64,000 nt of DNA from Muribaculaceae bacterium Isolate-036 (Harlan) (GCA_003833075.1 RIAY01000005.1:62001-126000), one strand, 5' to 3'. Shown: positions 52,713 through 62,802, counted from the stretch's first letter. The notes: generated by a model not told the origin, from the letters alone. A program made the numbers and translations.

Positions 52713-53199
52713 TAATGTAAATATTCTCAGGATAATCCGGGGCACCACTGTGGACGGTCCCGGATTCCGCACTTCTATATATTTCGCAGGATGCCGTCAC
52801 CGTTGTCCGGGCTGTCACAATCCTCAGTCTTGGGATTTCAATGCGGGCAAAACAATGGGTATCGATGAAATACTGGAGGTTATAGAAGAAGAAGATTATG
52901 ATGTGACACTGACGGGTGGAGACCCGCTGTACAATCCTGATTTTGTGATCTGTCTTGCTGACCGCATCCATTCTCTGGGACATAACATATGGCTTTATAC
53001 AGGTTTCACATGGGAAGAGATTTTAAATAGCCATGCCCTTTATGATGCCGTATCTCACATAGATGTTATTGTAGACTCCCCTTTTGTTCTCTCGCAAAGA
53101 GATCCCGACCTGGCATTCAGAGGATCGTCAAATCAGAGGATAATAGATGTCGCCCAATCAATAAAAAAAGGCGGCATAAATCTTTGGCGCAGGGAATGA
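52705..53199 (+). CDS. nrdG: Anaerobic ribonucleotide reductase activating protein
   Basis: A 164-aa radical SAM enzyme that installs the glycyl radical on NrdD. The cluster motif is CRHRCPGCHNPQSWDF (C-x3-C-x2-C near residues 27-35). VTLTGGDPLYNPDF is the SAM-binding GGE-like segment. Translated from an ATG overlapping the nrdD stop, so the pair is coupled. Confidence 0.95.
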   Translation: MNDNVNILRIIRGTTVDGPGFRTSIYFAGCRHRCPGCHNPQSWDFNAGKTMGIDEILEVIEEEDYDVTLTGGDPLYNPDFVICLADRIHSLGHNIWLYTGFTWEEILNSHALYDAVSHIDVIVDSPFVLSQRDPDLAFRGSSNQRIIDVAQSIKKGGINLWRRE

Positions 53200-53289
53200 A
53201 CCATTGCCGGCTGTGTGCGTTACATAATTAAAAGTCGTGCATCTGTACGGCATTATTGATTATAAAACCTTTATAAGCTATTTAATATT

Positions 53290-53892
53290 ATGGGCACAAA
53301 GAAAAGCATCAAGGGCACAAAGACCGAACAGAATGTGGTCAACTCTTTTCTTGCGGAAACTCAGGCTTTCGCGCGTTATACTTTCTATGCCAGTATCGCA
53401 GACAAAGAGCAATACTTCCCCATAGGTGTCATATTCAGAGAAACCGCTGACAATGAACTTCATCATGCAAAAGTTTTCCTGAAGATGCTCGAAGACACTG
53501 AAGTCAAGGCAGATCCGGGCGTAGATGCCGGATTCCTTGGGGATACAGCTGCTAATCTACGCACTTCAATAAAGGAAGAAAGCGTTGACGGATATGAGTT
53601 TTATTACGCATGTGCAAAAACTGCAAAAGAGGAAGGATTTGATGATATTGCCAAACACTTCAAAGCAATTGCAAGTGCCGAGAAAGTCCATCACGACCGT
53701 TTTCAGAAGATGCTTGAAATGGTAGAGAACAATACTTTATGGAAACGCGACACTCCCGTAACTTGGAAATGTCTTGTCTGTGGATATACAGTAGTCGGCA
53801 AAGAACCTCCTGCCAAATGTCCCGGCTGTGACCACCCCTACCAGCATTATATCGCGATAGAAGACGGTTACGCTCCGGCTCCGCAGGATTAG
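53290..53892 (+). CDS. Rubrerythrin
   Basis: A 200-aa peroxide-scavenging protein in the usual order: the diiron four-helix bundle first (FLAETQAFARYTFYASIADK, ADNELHHAKVFL, SAEKVHHDRFQKM with E-x-x-H ligands), then a rubredoxin domain with CLVCGYTVVG and CPGCDHP. Protects anaerobes from hydrogen peroxide. Likely its own transcription unit; terminator at 53949-53986. Confidence 0.95.
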   Translation: MGTKKSIKGTKTEQNVVNSFLAETQAFARYTFYASIADKEQYFPIGVIFRETADNELHHAKVFLKMLEDTEVKADPGVDAGFLGDTAANLRTSIKEESVDGYEFYYACAKTAKEEGFDDIAKHFKAIASAEKVHHDRFQKMLEMVENNTLWKRDTPVTWKCLVCGYTVVGKEPPAKCPGCDHPYQHYIAIEDGYAPAPQD

Positions 53893-53948
53893 TACTTTTA
53901 CCACAATCTGTTTTTTACACACGATACTGAATCAAATTATTTTATGTT

Positions 53949-53986
53949 GCCGATTCCTGCATTCTTGCGGGAATCGGCATTTTTTT
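53949..53986 (+). terminator. Terminator after rubrerythrin
   Basis: GCCGATTCCTGC pairs with GCGGGAATCGGC (one wobble), 6-nt loop, followed by ATTTTTTTG. Confidence 0.85.
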
Positions 53987-54059
53987 GTAAATTCGCAAGA
54001 TAATAGAGAGCCCAGGTACAGACATTTTGTAAGCAAAGGGTATATTTGATTATTAGCAT

Positions 54060-55025
54060 ATGGGATTTTTCAATAAACTATTCTCTAAAAAAGAGAAAGA
54101 GACCCTTGATCTGGGTCTTCAGAAAACCAAAGAAGGCGTGTGGAACAAGATCACACGCGCTGTCGCAGGTAAAAACAAAGTTGACGATGATGTTCTCGAC
54201 GCTCTTGAAGAAGCTTTCATCACAAGCGATGTTGGTGTAGACACGACTCTCAGGATAATAGAAAGGATTCAGAACCGCGTTGCACGCGACAAATATGTCG
54301 GCAGCGATGAACTTCGCGCTCTGCTTTGTGATGAAATTTCCGATATGCTTGAAAAGCCTGAAAACGGTCGTGATATAGAAGATTTTCATGTTCCGAAATC
54401 AGACAACCCATATGTAATTATGGTTGTCGGTGTCAATGGTGTCGGCAAAACAACCACCATTGGCAAACTCGCTTATCAATATAAAGCAGCCGGCAATAAA
54501 GTCGTTCTCGGAGCTGCCGACACTTTCCGCGCTGCCGCAATAGAACAGCTCGACATCTGGGGGGAGCGTATCGGCGTGCCTGTAATTAAACAGAAAATGG
54601 GAAGCGACCCTGCTGCCGTAGCTTTCGACACTCTTTCTTCTGCAAAAGCTCAAGGTGCTGACGTGGTGATAATAGACACCGCCGGTCGACTCCATAATAA
54701 AATCGGGCTGATGAACGAACTCACTAAAATCAAGAACGTAATGCAGCGCGTTGTTCCCGATGCACCTCAGGAAATTCTTCTTGTTCTTGATGGCTCTACT
54801 GGTCAGAACGCCTTTGAACAGGCACGCCAGTTTGTAGCTGCTACCGAAGTCAACAATCTTGCCATAACCAAACTTGACGGCACATCAAAAGGTGGTGTCG
54901 TAATTGGCATCAGCGACCAGTTCAAAATTCCTGTGAAATATATCGGTCTTGGCGAGGGTAAGGAAGACATACAGATTTTCCACGCCAAGGAATTTGTCAA
55001 GACTCTTTTCGGAGAAGCGATATAA
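54060..55025 (+). CDS. ftsY: Signal recognition particle receptor FtsY
   Basis: A 321-aa SRP GTPase that docks the ribosome-nascent chain complex at the membrane. Short N-terminal basic region ([15 protein letters not shown]), an N domain of helices, then the GTPase G domain with G1 [16 protein letters not shown]2 [13 protein letters not shown]3 [10 protein letters not shown]4 [10 protein letters not shown] and the FtsY-type ending [14 protein letters not shown]. It lacks a long acidic A domain. The -7 element TATATTTG is at 54041-54048, but no -33 is visible. Confidence 0.96.
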   Translation: MGFFNKLFSKKEKETLDLGLQKTKEGVWNKITRAVAGKNKVDDDVLDALEEAFITSDVGVDTTLRIIERIQNRVARDKYVGSDELRALLCDEISDMLEKPENGRDIEDFHVPKSDNPYVIMVVGVNGVGKTTTIGKLAYQYKAAGNKVVLGAADTFRAAAIEQLDIWGERIGVPVIKQKMGSDPAAVAFDTLSSAKAQGADVVIIDTAGRLHNKIGLMNELTKIKNVMQRVVPDAPQEILLVLDGSTGQNAFEQARQFVAATEVNNLAITKLDGTSKGGVVIGISDQFKIPVKYIGLGEGKEDIQIFHAKEFVKTLFGEAI

Positions 55026-55067
55026 TATTATACATATCCGCCTCATATTATTTTACTGCATCGTGTC

Positions 55068-56366
55068 ATGAAAAAAAATAGAATCGACATAATAACAATG
55101 GGATGCTCCAAAAATCTCATAGATTCGGAGCGCATAATCCGCAGACTGCACGCGAAAGGATATGACGCCGTGCATGACTCCGGCAATCCTGAGGGGGAAT
55201 ATGTTGTTGTAAACACCTGCGGATTTATTGCAGATGCAAAAGAGGAATCCATTGAGATGCTTCTTGACCTTGCAAAACTTAAACAAGAGGGAAAAATCGG
55301 GAAAATTGTCGCAATGGGTTGTCTTACCCAAAGATATCGGGAAGAGCTTACGACTGAGTTGCCCGAAATAGATATCATGCTGGGTAAGTTTGATTGGGGA
55401 AACTTTATTGACTCACTACCCGATCTTAAAGATACGGCAAAACCGAAGCAATGGGAAAGAGAACTGACGACACCTCCGCATTCCGCATATCTTAAGATTT
55501 CGGAAGGTTGCAACAGGTTTTGCGCATTTTGCGCGATCCCGCTGATAACCGGACGCCACACTTCAAGGACCATTGAGGAAATATTGGAAGAAACAGAGTC
55601 GCTTGTTGCTAAGGGTGTCAAGGAATTTAATGTTATAGCGCAAGACCTTTCGTCTTATGGCATTGACATTTACGGAAGCCACAAGCTTGCAGAACTCATC
55701 GATAGGATGGCTGGTATCAAGGGAGTGGAATGGATCCGTCTGCATTACGCATATCCTGCGGACTTTCCGTTTGATATTCTTGATGTAATGGCACGACATG
55801 AAAATGTATGCAAATATATCGACATAGCCCTCCAGCATGTTTCAGACAAGGTGCTGGACAATATGCGCCGACATATTACAAAAGAAGAGACAATATCGCT
55901 TATTGCAGAAATGCGCAAACGCGTGCCCGATATAAAAATAAGGACAACTCTAATGGTCGGGTTTCCCGGTGAAGGTGAAGAGGAATTTCAGGAACTGCTC
56001 GATTTTGTTCGTACACAGAAATTCGACCGTATGGGAGCGTTCGCTTATTCGGAAGAAGATGACACTTGGGCGGCAAAGAATCTAAAGGACCTGATTCCGG
56101 AAGAAACAAAGCAAAAAAGACTCGACCTTCTGATGGAGGCACAGATGACTATTTATGAAGAAAAAAATGCTGAGATGTATGGCAAAGAAGTCACTTTACT
56201 TGTAGACGAGACAGAGGGTGATACAAGGATATGTCGTTCGCAGTGGGACAGCCCGGAAGTTGACATGAACTATTATGTAAAAGGCTCGGATGCAAAACCG
56301 GGAGACTTCATTCGCGCCCGTATCACAGGAGACCAGTTATACGACTTTGAGGCAGACGCAATCTGA
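55068..56366 (+). CDS. rimO: Ribosomal protein S12 methylthiotransferase RimO
   Basis: A 432-aa radical SAM methylthiotransferase that modifies Asp89 of S12. The N-terminal UPF0004 domain has cysteines in MGCSKNLIDSE, NTCGFI and MGCLTQRY. The radical SAM cluster is CNRFCAFCAIP (C-x3-C-x2-C), and a TRAM RNA-binding domain closes the protein (YGKEVTLLVDETEGD). Translation starts 42 bp after ftsY, so the genes probably share a transcript. The menF-like gene follows 7 bp after the stop. Confidence 0.95.
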   Translation: MKKNRIDIITMGCSKNLIDSERIIRRLHAKGYDAVHDSGNPEGEYVVVNTCGFIADAKEESIEMLLDLAKLKQEGKIGKIVAMGCLTQRYREELTTELPEIDIMLGKFDWGNFIDSLPDLKDTAKPKQWERELTTPPHSAYLKISEGCNRFCAFCAIPLITGRHTSRTIEEILEETESLVAKGVKEFNVIAQDLSSYGIDIYGSHKLAELIDRMAGIKGVEWIRLHYAYPADFPFDILDVMARHENVCKYIDIALQHVSDKVLDNMRRHITKEETISLIAEMRKRVPDIKIRTTLMVGFPGEGEEEFQELLDFVRTQKFDRMGAFAYSEEDDTWAAKNLKDLIPEETKQKRLDLLMEAQMTIYEEKNAEMYGKEVTLLVDETEGDTRICRSQWDSPEVDMNYYVKGSDAKPGDFIRARITGDQLYDFEADAI

Positions 56367-56373
56367 CAGTGTT

Positions 56374-57384
56374 ATGTTCAACAGCTTTTGCGCATATCGC
56401 TTTCCCGATGAAAATAAGATTCAATTGTTCAAGGGGAACCTGACCGAGGGCATTTGTGAAGGATTTGTCATAGCGCCTTTTGATTTGTCTGAGCACAATC
56501 CTGTTTCCATCGTTTCTCTTCAGGAATGCGATTGGTCTGAATTGTCAGGTATCATACAATTCTGTGATGATTCGGCTTCTTTATTTGAGTTTCCTCATGA
56601 ATCCACAACAAGAAAACAGCACAAAAAGGAAATAGAGTCGATTATAGAGGAGCTTGACGGTAATCCCGAGAAAAAAACAATTGCGGCAAAAGTAATTTTA
56701 AGAAATCAGTCAATAGATCTGCCGGAGACATTTGTCAGACTTTGCAAAGAGTTTCCATCATCATTTATTTTTGCTTTTCACACACCCGTCACCGGAGGAT
56801 GGATTGGCGCCTCTCCTGAATTGCTGCTTGACTGCGACCAAGGCATATTGCACACATATGCACTGGCGGGCACAAGACCTGCCGATTCAGAAGGAGACTG
56901 GGATAAGAAAAATATCAACGAACAGAGGATAGTGGAACGCTACATCTCACGTTGCTTCGAAAAATGGGGATTAAAACCGGAATGTTCACCTACAGCCACA
57001 TGCAAAGCCGGAAAAGTGGAGCATCTTCTGACCAGAATATGTGCCGATACATCCGAACGTATCACAGATCTGCTTTTATTCCTCAAAGATCTCTCTCCCA
57101 CCCCAGCTCTGTGCGGACTACCCAAAGAGGAGTCTAAAGAGCGTATCAACCGTCTGGAAAATTTCAACCGTGGTTATTATGGAGGGTTCTGCGGACCGTT
57201 CAAAAGTCCGTCACGATTCTCATTTTATGTCAACCTGCGTTCTGTCAGGTTTGATAAAACACGCTGGTGTATGTTCGCAGGCGGAGGAATCACACCTGCA
57301 TCAGACCCCGACGCCGAATGGATCGAGACGGAACGTAAAGCGGCGGGAATTATAAAAAATCTGCAATTCGTGTCACAGTTATAA
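56374..57384 (+). CDS. Isochorismate synthase (chorismate-binding enzyme)
   Basis: 336 aa, chorismate-binding fold. TPVTGGWIGASPELLL contains the base-catalyst region, HTYALAGTRP the A-G-T-R signature, EHLLTRICAD and LSPTPALCGLPKEE the active-site loop, and NRGYYGGFCGP the family end motif. Isochorismate synthase feeds menaquinone or siderophore synthesis, but no menD or other men gene follows here. The ATG at 56374 lies in a frame that overlaps the end of rimO; earlier in-frame starts fall inside rimO. Anthranilate/aminodeoxychorismate synthase is a less likely alternative. Confidence 0.85.
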   Translation: MFNSFCAYRFPDENKIQLFKGNLTEGICEGFVIAPFDLSEHNPVSIVSLQECDWSELSGIIQFCDDSASLFEFPHESTTRKQHKKEIESIIEELDGNPEKKTIAAKVILRNQSIDLPETFVRLCKEFPSSFIFAFHTPVTGGWIGASPELLLDCDQGILHTYALAGTRPADSEGDWDKKNINEQRIVERYISRCFEKWGLKPECSPTATCKAGKVEHLLTRICADTSERITDLLLFLKDLSPTPALCGLPKEESKERINRLENFNRGYYGGFCGPFKSPSRFSFYVNLRSVRFDKTRWCMFAGGGITPASDPDAEWIETERKAAGIIKNLQFVSQL

Positions 57385-57417
57385 CATTAAACAGTATTAT
57401 TAATATCAGAGATAAGT

Positions 57418-59460
57418 ATGAGACTAAAAACAATTTTAACATGCGCATTCTTGGGAGCCGCTCTAACAGGAGCGGCTGCTCAAGAGCATCTGAAGAGTCT
57501 TGATGCCAAAGGTATCGACACCTCGATATCTCCCAAAAAAGACTTTTACAATCACGTGAACAAGAAATGGACAGAGGCACACCCTCTTTCTGCTGAATAT
57601 TCACGTTACGGACAATTTAACATACTCAACGATTCAAGCAACAACCGCGTTCGCAGAATCGTAACCGGACTCGCCGCCACAAAACCGGCACCTGGCACTG
57701 ATGCATTTAAGATCGCGACACTTTATGAAGCAGGCATGGATTCCATCCGTCGAAACAAACTTGGAGCCGAACCCATCAAGGCTGATCTTGCAAAAATTGA
57801 AAATACTACCGCAGACGGAATGGAAGATCTCTTCCTATGGATGCATAAGAACTATGGCTCGCCTTTGGTCGGTGCCGGTCCGATGGAAGATCTTGCTAAC
57901 AGCCAGGTCTATGCGATGTATGTGACTGCCCCGAGTCTCGGACTTGGAGACCGCGATTATTATCTTCTCAATGACAAAAGAAACAAAGATGTTCGTGCAG
58001 CCTACACAAAACTGATAGAGAAAGATATGCAGCTTGCAGGCTATTCAAAAAAAGACTCCAAAAGAATAGCAGCGAACGTTCTTAAGATAGAGACTCTTCT
58101 CGCTGATTCAACCTGGACACGCGAACAAAGCCGCAATATCCCGGCTATGTATAATCCCCGTTCTTTCTCTCAGCTTAAAGAGCAGTATCCCGCATTCCCA
58201 TGGGATCGCTTCTTTATCGAGACAATGGGCATAAAAGCACCTGAGACTCTCATTGTCGCTAACCCCAACACAGTCCTTCAGGGTAATAAACTCATGCAGT
58301 CTCTTTCAGACCGTGAAAAGAAAGACCTTTATCTGTGGGAATACGTAAGTGCCGCATCCCCATACCTGAGTGATGATTTCGCCAATGCGTCTTTCGAGTT
58401 CCAGAAAGTATTCAGTGGTGTTCAGAAACAGCATCCCCGCTGGAAAAAGGCACTCGGAACCACCGAAGGCATTATGGGTGAAGGAATAGGTAAACTATAT
58501 GTGGAGCAATATTTTCCTGAAAGTTCAAAAATCTATATGGAAGGACTTGTGGAGAATCTCCGTAACGCACTTGGCAAACACATCATCCATCTCCCCTGGA
58601 TGAGCGATGACACAAAAGTTCAGGCACTGAAGAAACTCAACGCTATAACTGTGAAAATCGGGTATCCCGACAAATGGAAAGACTATTCAAAACTGAACGT
58701 TGATCCATCACTCTCGTATTGGGAAAATGTTCATAATGCCAACCAGTGGGCACAAGACCGTTATCTTGAAAAATGGGGTAAACCGGTTGACCGCACGGAA
58801 TGGGGCATGACACCTCAGACGATAAATGCTTATTACAATCCTTTGAATAACGAGATTGTATTTCCCGCAGGAATCCTGCAGGCACCTTTCTATGATCCGG
58901 CTTCAAGCGATGCCGAAAACTACGGTGGCATTGGAGTTGTCATAGGTCATGAACTGACACACGGCTTTGATGACCAAGGATGTAATTTCGATGCGAACGG
59001 CAATATGGTAAACTGGTGGACTCCGGAAGACGCGCAGGCATTCGCCGGTCTTACCCAAGGACTCGTAAAGCAGTTTGACGCAGTGGAGGTTCTCCCAGGT
59101 CTCAATGCAAACGGTTCATACACACTTGGCGAGAACATTGCAGACCAGGGTGGACTGCGCGTTGCAAGAACAGCCTTCCTTGATTCTCAGAAAAAGAAAG
59201 GCGTCGATGTCACTTCTGCCAATGCCAAAATAGATGGTTTTGATCCTATGCAGGTTTTCTATATGAATTATGCAAACCTTTGGGCTAACAATATCCGTCC
59301 GGAAGAAATCAGGTCTCTGACCACCGGTGACCCCCACTCGTTGGGAATCAACCGCGTTAATGTATCGCTCCGCAACATCGCGCCATTCTTAGAGGCATTC
59401 GGCATCGTAGAGGGAGATCCGATGTTCCGTCCGGAAAGCGAGCGCGTCATTATCTGGTAA
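57418..59460 (+). CDS. M13 family metallopeptidase (neprilysin/PepO-like)
   Basis: 680 aa with a signal peptide (LKTILTCAFLGAALTGAAAQ). Peptidase_M13_N fills most of the length (KDFYNHVNKKWTEAHPLSAE). The catalytic domain has GVVIGHELTHGFDDQG (HExxH) and ENIADQGGL with the third zinc ligand, then HSLGINRVNVSLRNI and the terminal FRPESERVIIW. Oligopeptidase of the periplasm. A single unit; 33 bp after the previous stop. Confidence 0.93.
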   Translation: MRLKTILTCAFLGAALTGAAAQEHLKSLDAKGIDTSISPKKDFYNHVNKKWTEAHPLSAEYSRYGQFNILNDSSNNRVRRIVTGLAATKPAPGTDAFKIATLYEAGMDSIRRNKLGAEPIKADLAKIENTTADGMEDLFLWMHKNYGSPLVGAGPMEDLANSQVYAMYVTAPSLGLGDRDYYLLNDKRNKDVRAAYTKLIEKDMQLAGYSKKDSKRIAANVLKIETLLADSTWTREQSRNIPAMYNPRSFSQLKEQYPAFPWDRFFIETMGIKAPETLIVANPNTVLQGNKLMQSLSDREKKDLYLWEYVSAASPYLSDDFANASFEFQKVFSGVQKQHPRWKKALGTTEGIMGEGIGKLYVEQYFPESSKIYMEGLVENLRNALGKHIIHLPWMSDDTKVQALKKLNAITVKIGYPDKWKDYSKLNVDPSLSYWENVHNANQWAQDRYLEKWGKPVDRTEWGMTPQTINAYYNPLNNEIVFPAGILQAPFYDPASSDAENYGGIGVVIGHELTHGFDDQGCNFDANGNMVNWWTPEDAQAFAGLTQGLVKQFDAVEVLPGLNANGSYTLGENIADQGGLRVARTAFLDSQKKKGVDVTSANAKIDGFDPMQVFYMNYANLWANNIRPEEIRSLTTGDPHSLGINRVNVSLRNIAPFLEAFGIVEGDPMFRPESERVIIW

Positions 59461-59532
59461 GAATCTGATAATGGTGTTTCCCGGATAAAGAATGATACAG
59501 ATATGAAAGTTTTTAATTCAATACAATAAATC

Positions 59533-60420
59533 ATGAGAATAATCAAATCAACATTTGTCATGACGATGCTGACCATCGCTATGACAGCATTGTTCGGATG
59601 CGTCTCAGTTGACGCCAATGGCAGAGACTTCTTTTCCGGAAGAGAAAGCATTAAGCCGTCAGGCAAGATTGTTTCAAAAACTTTCAAAGTCGCACCTGTC
59701 AATTCTATTTCCGTAACCAGCATTGTCGATGTTGTGGTTACACAAGGAAACACTCAGAAAATTGTCGTGAAGGGATCTGACAACCTCATCCCTTATTGTG
59801 AAATCAAGAACAATGACGGCAAACTGACAGTCGGCATGACTAAAGAAGCGAGATCCAAATCCTTTCCAAAATGCGATCTTATTGTATATGTCACTGTAAA
59901 AGATATCAATAATGTGTCTTCATCAGGCACTGGCGATGTAAAATTCCAAGGGTCAGTCAAATCTCAGATTCTCAGACTATCGGTATCCGGTACAGGAGAT
60001 ATCTCAGTTCCGGTTTTCAATGGTGACAGACTCAAAGTCAGCATTTCCGGAACCGGAGATGTGTTGATTGGGGGAAATGTAAATAATGCCACGCTTTCAG
60101 TGAGTGGTACAGGAGACATCAATGCCAAACTTTCTGAGCTCACCCATCTGAGCGCTTCCGTTTCCGGCACAGGAGACATCGAACTGAAAGGCAAAACATC
60201 ATCTGCCACGTATTCCGTTTCCGGCACAGGAGAAATTTACGCCCGCAAGATGATTGCAAGAAATGTCGAGGCTACCGCTTCGGGAACCGGAGACATAACA
60301 TGCTATGCTTCGGATTCATTCACAGGAAGGCGTTCCGGGATTGCAGACATAACATGTTATGGCAAACCAAAAAACAGAAATCTGAAAACAAAGGGATATT
60401 CTTTCCCTGACGAAGACTGA
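59533..60420 (+). CDS. GIN-domain (DUF2807) lipoprotein with SGTGDI repeats
   Basis: 295 aa. A lipobox (MTALFGCVS; Cys at residue 23) directs it to the outer or inner membrane. From residue 115 the chain is a beta-helix with a unit about every 20-25 residues: SGTGDVKF, SGTGDISV, SGTGDVLI, SGTGDINA, SGTGDIEL, SGTGEIYA, SGTGDITC, SGIADITC. This is the putative auto-transporter adhesin head/GIN family (PF10988). The partner is unknown. The related DNA units (for example TCCGGAACCGGAGAT) make it an internally repetitive gene. Confidence 0.85.
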   Translation: MRIIKSTFVMTMLTIAMTALFGCVSVDANGRDFFSGRESIKPSGKIVSKTFKVAPVNSISVTSIVDVVVTQGNTQKIVVKGSDNLIPYCEIKNNDGKLTVGMTKEARSKSFPKCDLIVYVTVKDINNVSSSGTGDVKFQGSVKSQILRLSVSGTGDISVPVFNGDRLKVSISGTGDVLIGGNVNNATLSVSGTGDINAKLSELTHLSASVSGTGDIELKGKTSSATYSVSGTGEIYARKMIARNVEATASGTGDITCYASDSFTGRRSGIADITCYGKPKNRNLKTKGYSFPDED

Positions 60421-60455
60421 ACCGTTGTCATTGCTTGATATAAACATTTAATGAG

Positions 60456-60640
60456 GGCGGTGTGTCAAAATTGATAAAATTTGACACACCGCCTTTATTT
60501 TAGCCGGATGGCGAGGATGCTGTCAGAATGGTCCGGATGGTAGGCGGCTGAATGTGAGGCTGAAGGGAGTTGACTTTCGTCAATGACCGAAGCCGAATCA
60601 TTCAGCCAACGACCCAGACGGGCTATTATGACACATCCTC
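60456..60640 (+). repeat. Dispersed intergenic repeat, copy B (long form)
   Basis: The same element as at 2540-2664, in the opposite orientation. It starts with a near-palindrome GGCGGTGTGTCAAAATT...TTTGACACACCGCC (60456-60493), followed by the shared AGCCGGATGGCGAGGATGCT block and, at the far end, CGGGCTATTATGACACATCC. A segment of about 60 bp (roughly 60535-60592) is present only here. It has no ORF. It sits between the GIN lipoprotein and htrA genes. Confidence 0.8.
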
Positions 60641-60822
60641 CTTTATTATTGAATATCTGCATCTTATTACATTATAAATAGCGAGGCGTTTAAGGAATTT
60701 TAGAATATTTTGCATTATTTAGGTGTGACAAATGTAATATTGGACAGACTTTTGCATTTAATTTGTAGACGAAATTACGAATAACAGGTTCCACATTCGA
60801 ACTAATGATTAAATTTAAGTAT

Positions 60823-62319
60823 ATGAAGAAAATGACCATTATCGCATCGGTCGCATTACTGACCGGTCTCCTCTTTGGCGCTCATGCCAAGGAATACATC
60901 GGAGCTAATGGAAAGGAGTCGAATTTCATTCTTACATCTTCGGCGCCATCCTTCGAGACTGACTTCACTGTAGCGGCAGAAAAAACAGTCAATGCAGTGG
61001 TGTGCATTAAAAGCTATACTACCCGTACAAGGAATTCATACGGAAATCAAGGCGGAGGGGGATACGATCCGTTCGGCATGTTTGATTTCTTCTTCGGACA
61101 GCCTCAGCAACCCCAGCAGAGACAACCCAGACAACAAAAGAAAAGTGAACCTGTGCAGAATGGGCTCGGTTCTGGTGTGATTATTTCTGAAGACGGATAC
61201 ATTGTCACAAACAACCATGTGATTGCAGATGCTGACAAACTCGAAGTCCTGATGAATGACAATTCTACTTATGAGGCAAAAATTATCGGCACAGACGAAG
61301 CATCAGATCTCGCCCTGATTAAGATTGATGCCAAAGATCTGTCTCCTATAACATTCGGTAACAGTGAGTCTGTAAAAGTCGGAGAATGGGTGCTTGCAGT
61401 CGGAAATCCATTTGGTTTCAATTCAACAGTCACAGCCGGTATCATTAGTGCCAAGGCACGCAGTCTGGGGCAAAACGGAAAACAGGGAGGTCTTAACATC
61501 GAATCTTTCATTCAGACCGATGCCGCACTCAATCCTGGGAACTCAGGAGGTGCCCTTGTAAACCTCAAAGGCGAACTGATCGGTATTAACTCGGCTATCT
61601 ACAGCAACACAGGCAGCTACTCGGGATTCTCATTCGCGATACCGACAACTATCGTGAAAAAAGTCATGACAGACCTTCGTCAGTATGGAACTGTGCAGCG
61701 CGCCGTTCTTGGATGCCAGGTAATCGAACTTGACGCAAAAATTGCAAAAGAGAAAAACATCACTGCCACTAAATCCGGTCTTCTCATAGCGTCTGTAATG
61801 GATCGTAGCACAGCCAAGGAACTCGGATTGAAAGAAGATGATGTCATCACTGCAATCAACAAAGTCCCTGTGCACAACCACGCGGAACTTGTGGAGCAAC
61901 TCAACAAATTCCGTCCCGGAGACCAGATTAACGTAACATACGTTCGTGACAATTCAACAGTTACAAAGAGCGCGACATTGAGAAATGTTCAAGGAAGCAC
62001 CAACATCACCAAGAAAGGCGACTTCTCGGAACTTGGATGCGCATTCATGAAAATCGGCAGCAACACCAAACAGCATCTTGGAATAAGTAACGGAGTGAAG
62101 GTTACTGGTGTGAAGAGCGGATGTGTGAAAGATGCCGGAATTAAAGAAGGATTCATTATCACAGATATCAACGGCAATGCCGTCAACTCATCAGATGATG
62201 TGGAAAGAATTTACAATCAGATAATGAAGGGTGACGACGATGACAAAGTAATGTTTATTACCGGTATATATCCAACAGGCAAGAAATATTACTACGCAGT
62301 TAATCTTGCGGGTGAATAA
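60823..62319 (+). CDS. degP: Periplasmic serine protease of the DegP/HtrA (Do) family
   Basis: About 498 aa with a signal peptide (KKMTIIASVALLTGLLFGAHA). The trypsin-like domain has TNNHVIADADKLEV (His), DLALIKIDAKDL (Asp) and PGNSGGALVNLKGELIGINSA (Ser); a Q/P/R-rich loop (PQQPQQRQPRQQ) follows the first strands. Two PDZ domains come after residue 300. Degrades or chaperones misfolded envelope proteins. The ATG at 60805 would add MIKFKY. The word TATTGGACAGACT stands upstream at 60738-60750. Confidence 0.93.
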   Translation: MKKMTIIASVALLTGLLFGAHAKEYIGANGKESNFILTSSAPSFETDFTVAAEKTVNAVVCIKSYTTRTRNSYGNQGGGGYDPFGMFDFFFGQPQQPQQRQPRQQKKSEPVQNGLGSGVIISEDGYIVTNNHVIADADKLEVLMNDNSTYEAKIIGTDEASDLALIKIDAKDLSPITFGNSESVKVGEWVLAVGNPFGFNSTVTAGIISAKARSLGQNGKQGGLNIESFIQTDAALNPGNSGGALVNLKGELIGINSAIYSNTGSYSGFSFAIPTTIVKKVMTDLRQYGTVQRAVLGCQVIELDAKIAKEKNITATKSGLLIASVMDRSTAKELGLKEDDVITAINKVPVHNHAELVEQLNKFRPGDQINVTYVRDNSTVTKSATLRNVQGSTNITKKGDFSELGCAFMKIGSNTKQHLGISNGVKVTGVKSGCVKDAGIKEGFIITDINGNAVNSSDDVERIYNQIMKGDDDDKVMFITGIYPTGKKYYYAVNLAGE

Positions 62320-62376
62320 ACTATATTACAATCCGCATCTTTCACCCCTATAGTGAAAGAGAAAACGACACTATGG
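62320..62376 (+). other. Short spacer between htrA and its terminator
   Basis: No feature seen; ends at the hairpin 62377. Confidence 0.3.
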
Positions 62377-62409
62377 AATGGAGCGAGTCTGAACATGTCT
62401 CGCTCCATT
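62377..62409 (+). terminator. Terminator after htrA
   Basis: AATGGAGCGAG (62377-62387) pairs with CTCGCTCCATT (62399-62409), 11-nt loop, followed by TATTCTG. Confidence 0.75.
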
Positions 62410-62802
62410 TATTCTGATTCAAATAATAAAATACGTTGAATACAAACCAATGCCGATGTTGTTATATAATTGTCATATGCAAGTATTCAAATTCAAACTA
62501 CAGTATGATAGTGTTAGGATTTAACTTTCATTCACGTGAAGATGGATTTTCGAGGGAATTTCACGAGCTGAAGAAGGAGCATGGCGGGCTATTCGACTTA
62601 TGAAACTTAGAACTCACCGAAAAGACACTTCATATGCACGAAAAGAATTAATTCGGAATATTTTATATATAATTCATGCTAAATCCAAACACCCCCCTCC
62701 TACTGTAGCTTAAATTTGAATTTACTTATTATCATGAAAGATTATCAAAAAAAATAATTTCACAAATTTGACAATATCATTGGAAAATTCGCGTATTTTT
62801 AT
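62410..62802. other. Non-coding region upstream of rpoD
   Basis: About 390 bp with no supported gene. A GC-richer block at 62529-62605 contains TTCACGTGAA and CGGGCTATT; the latter 9-mer also occurs in the two dispersed repeats, so the block may be part of another intergenic repeat. Just one copy of it is in the window. The rest is AT-rich. Confidence 0.4.

Noticed and set aside
59930-60350. Possible CRISPR or minisatellite
   Set aside because: Units are coding, of varying length and belong to the SGTGDI coils of the GIN protein.
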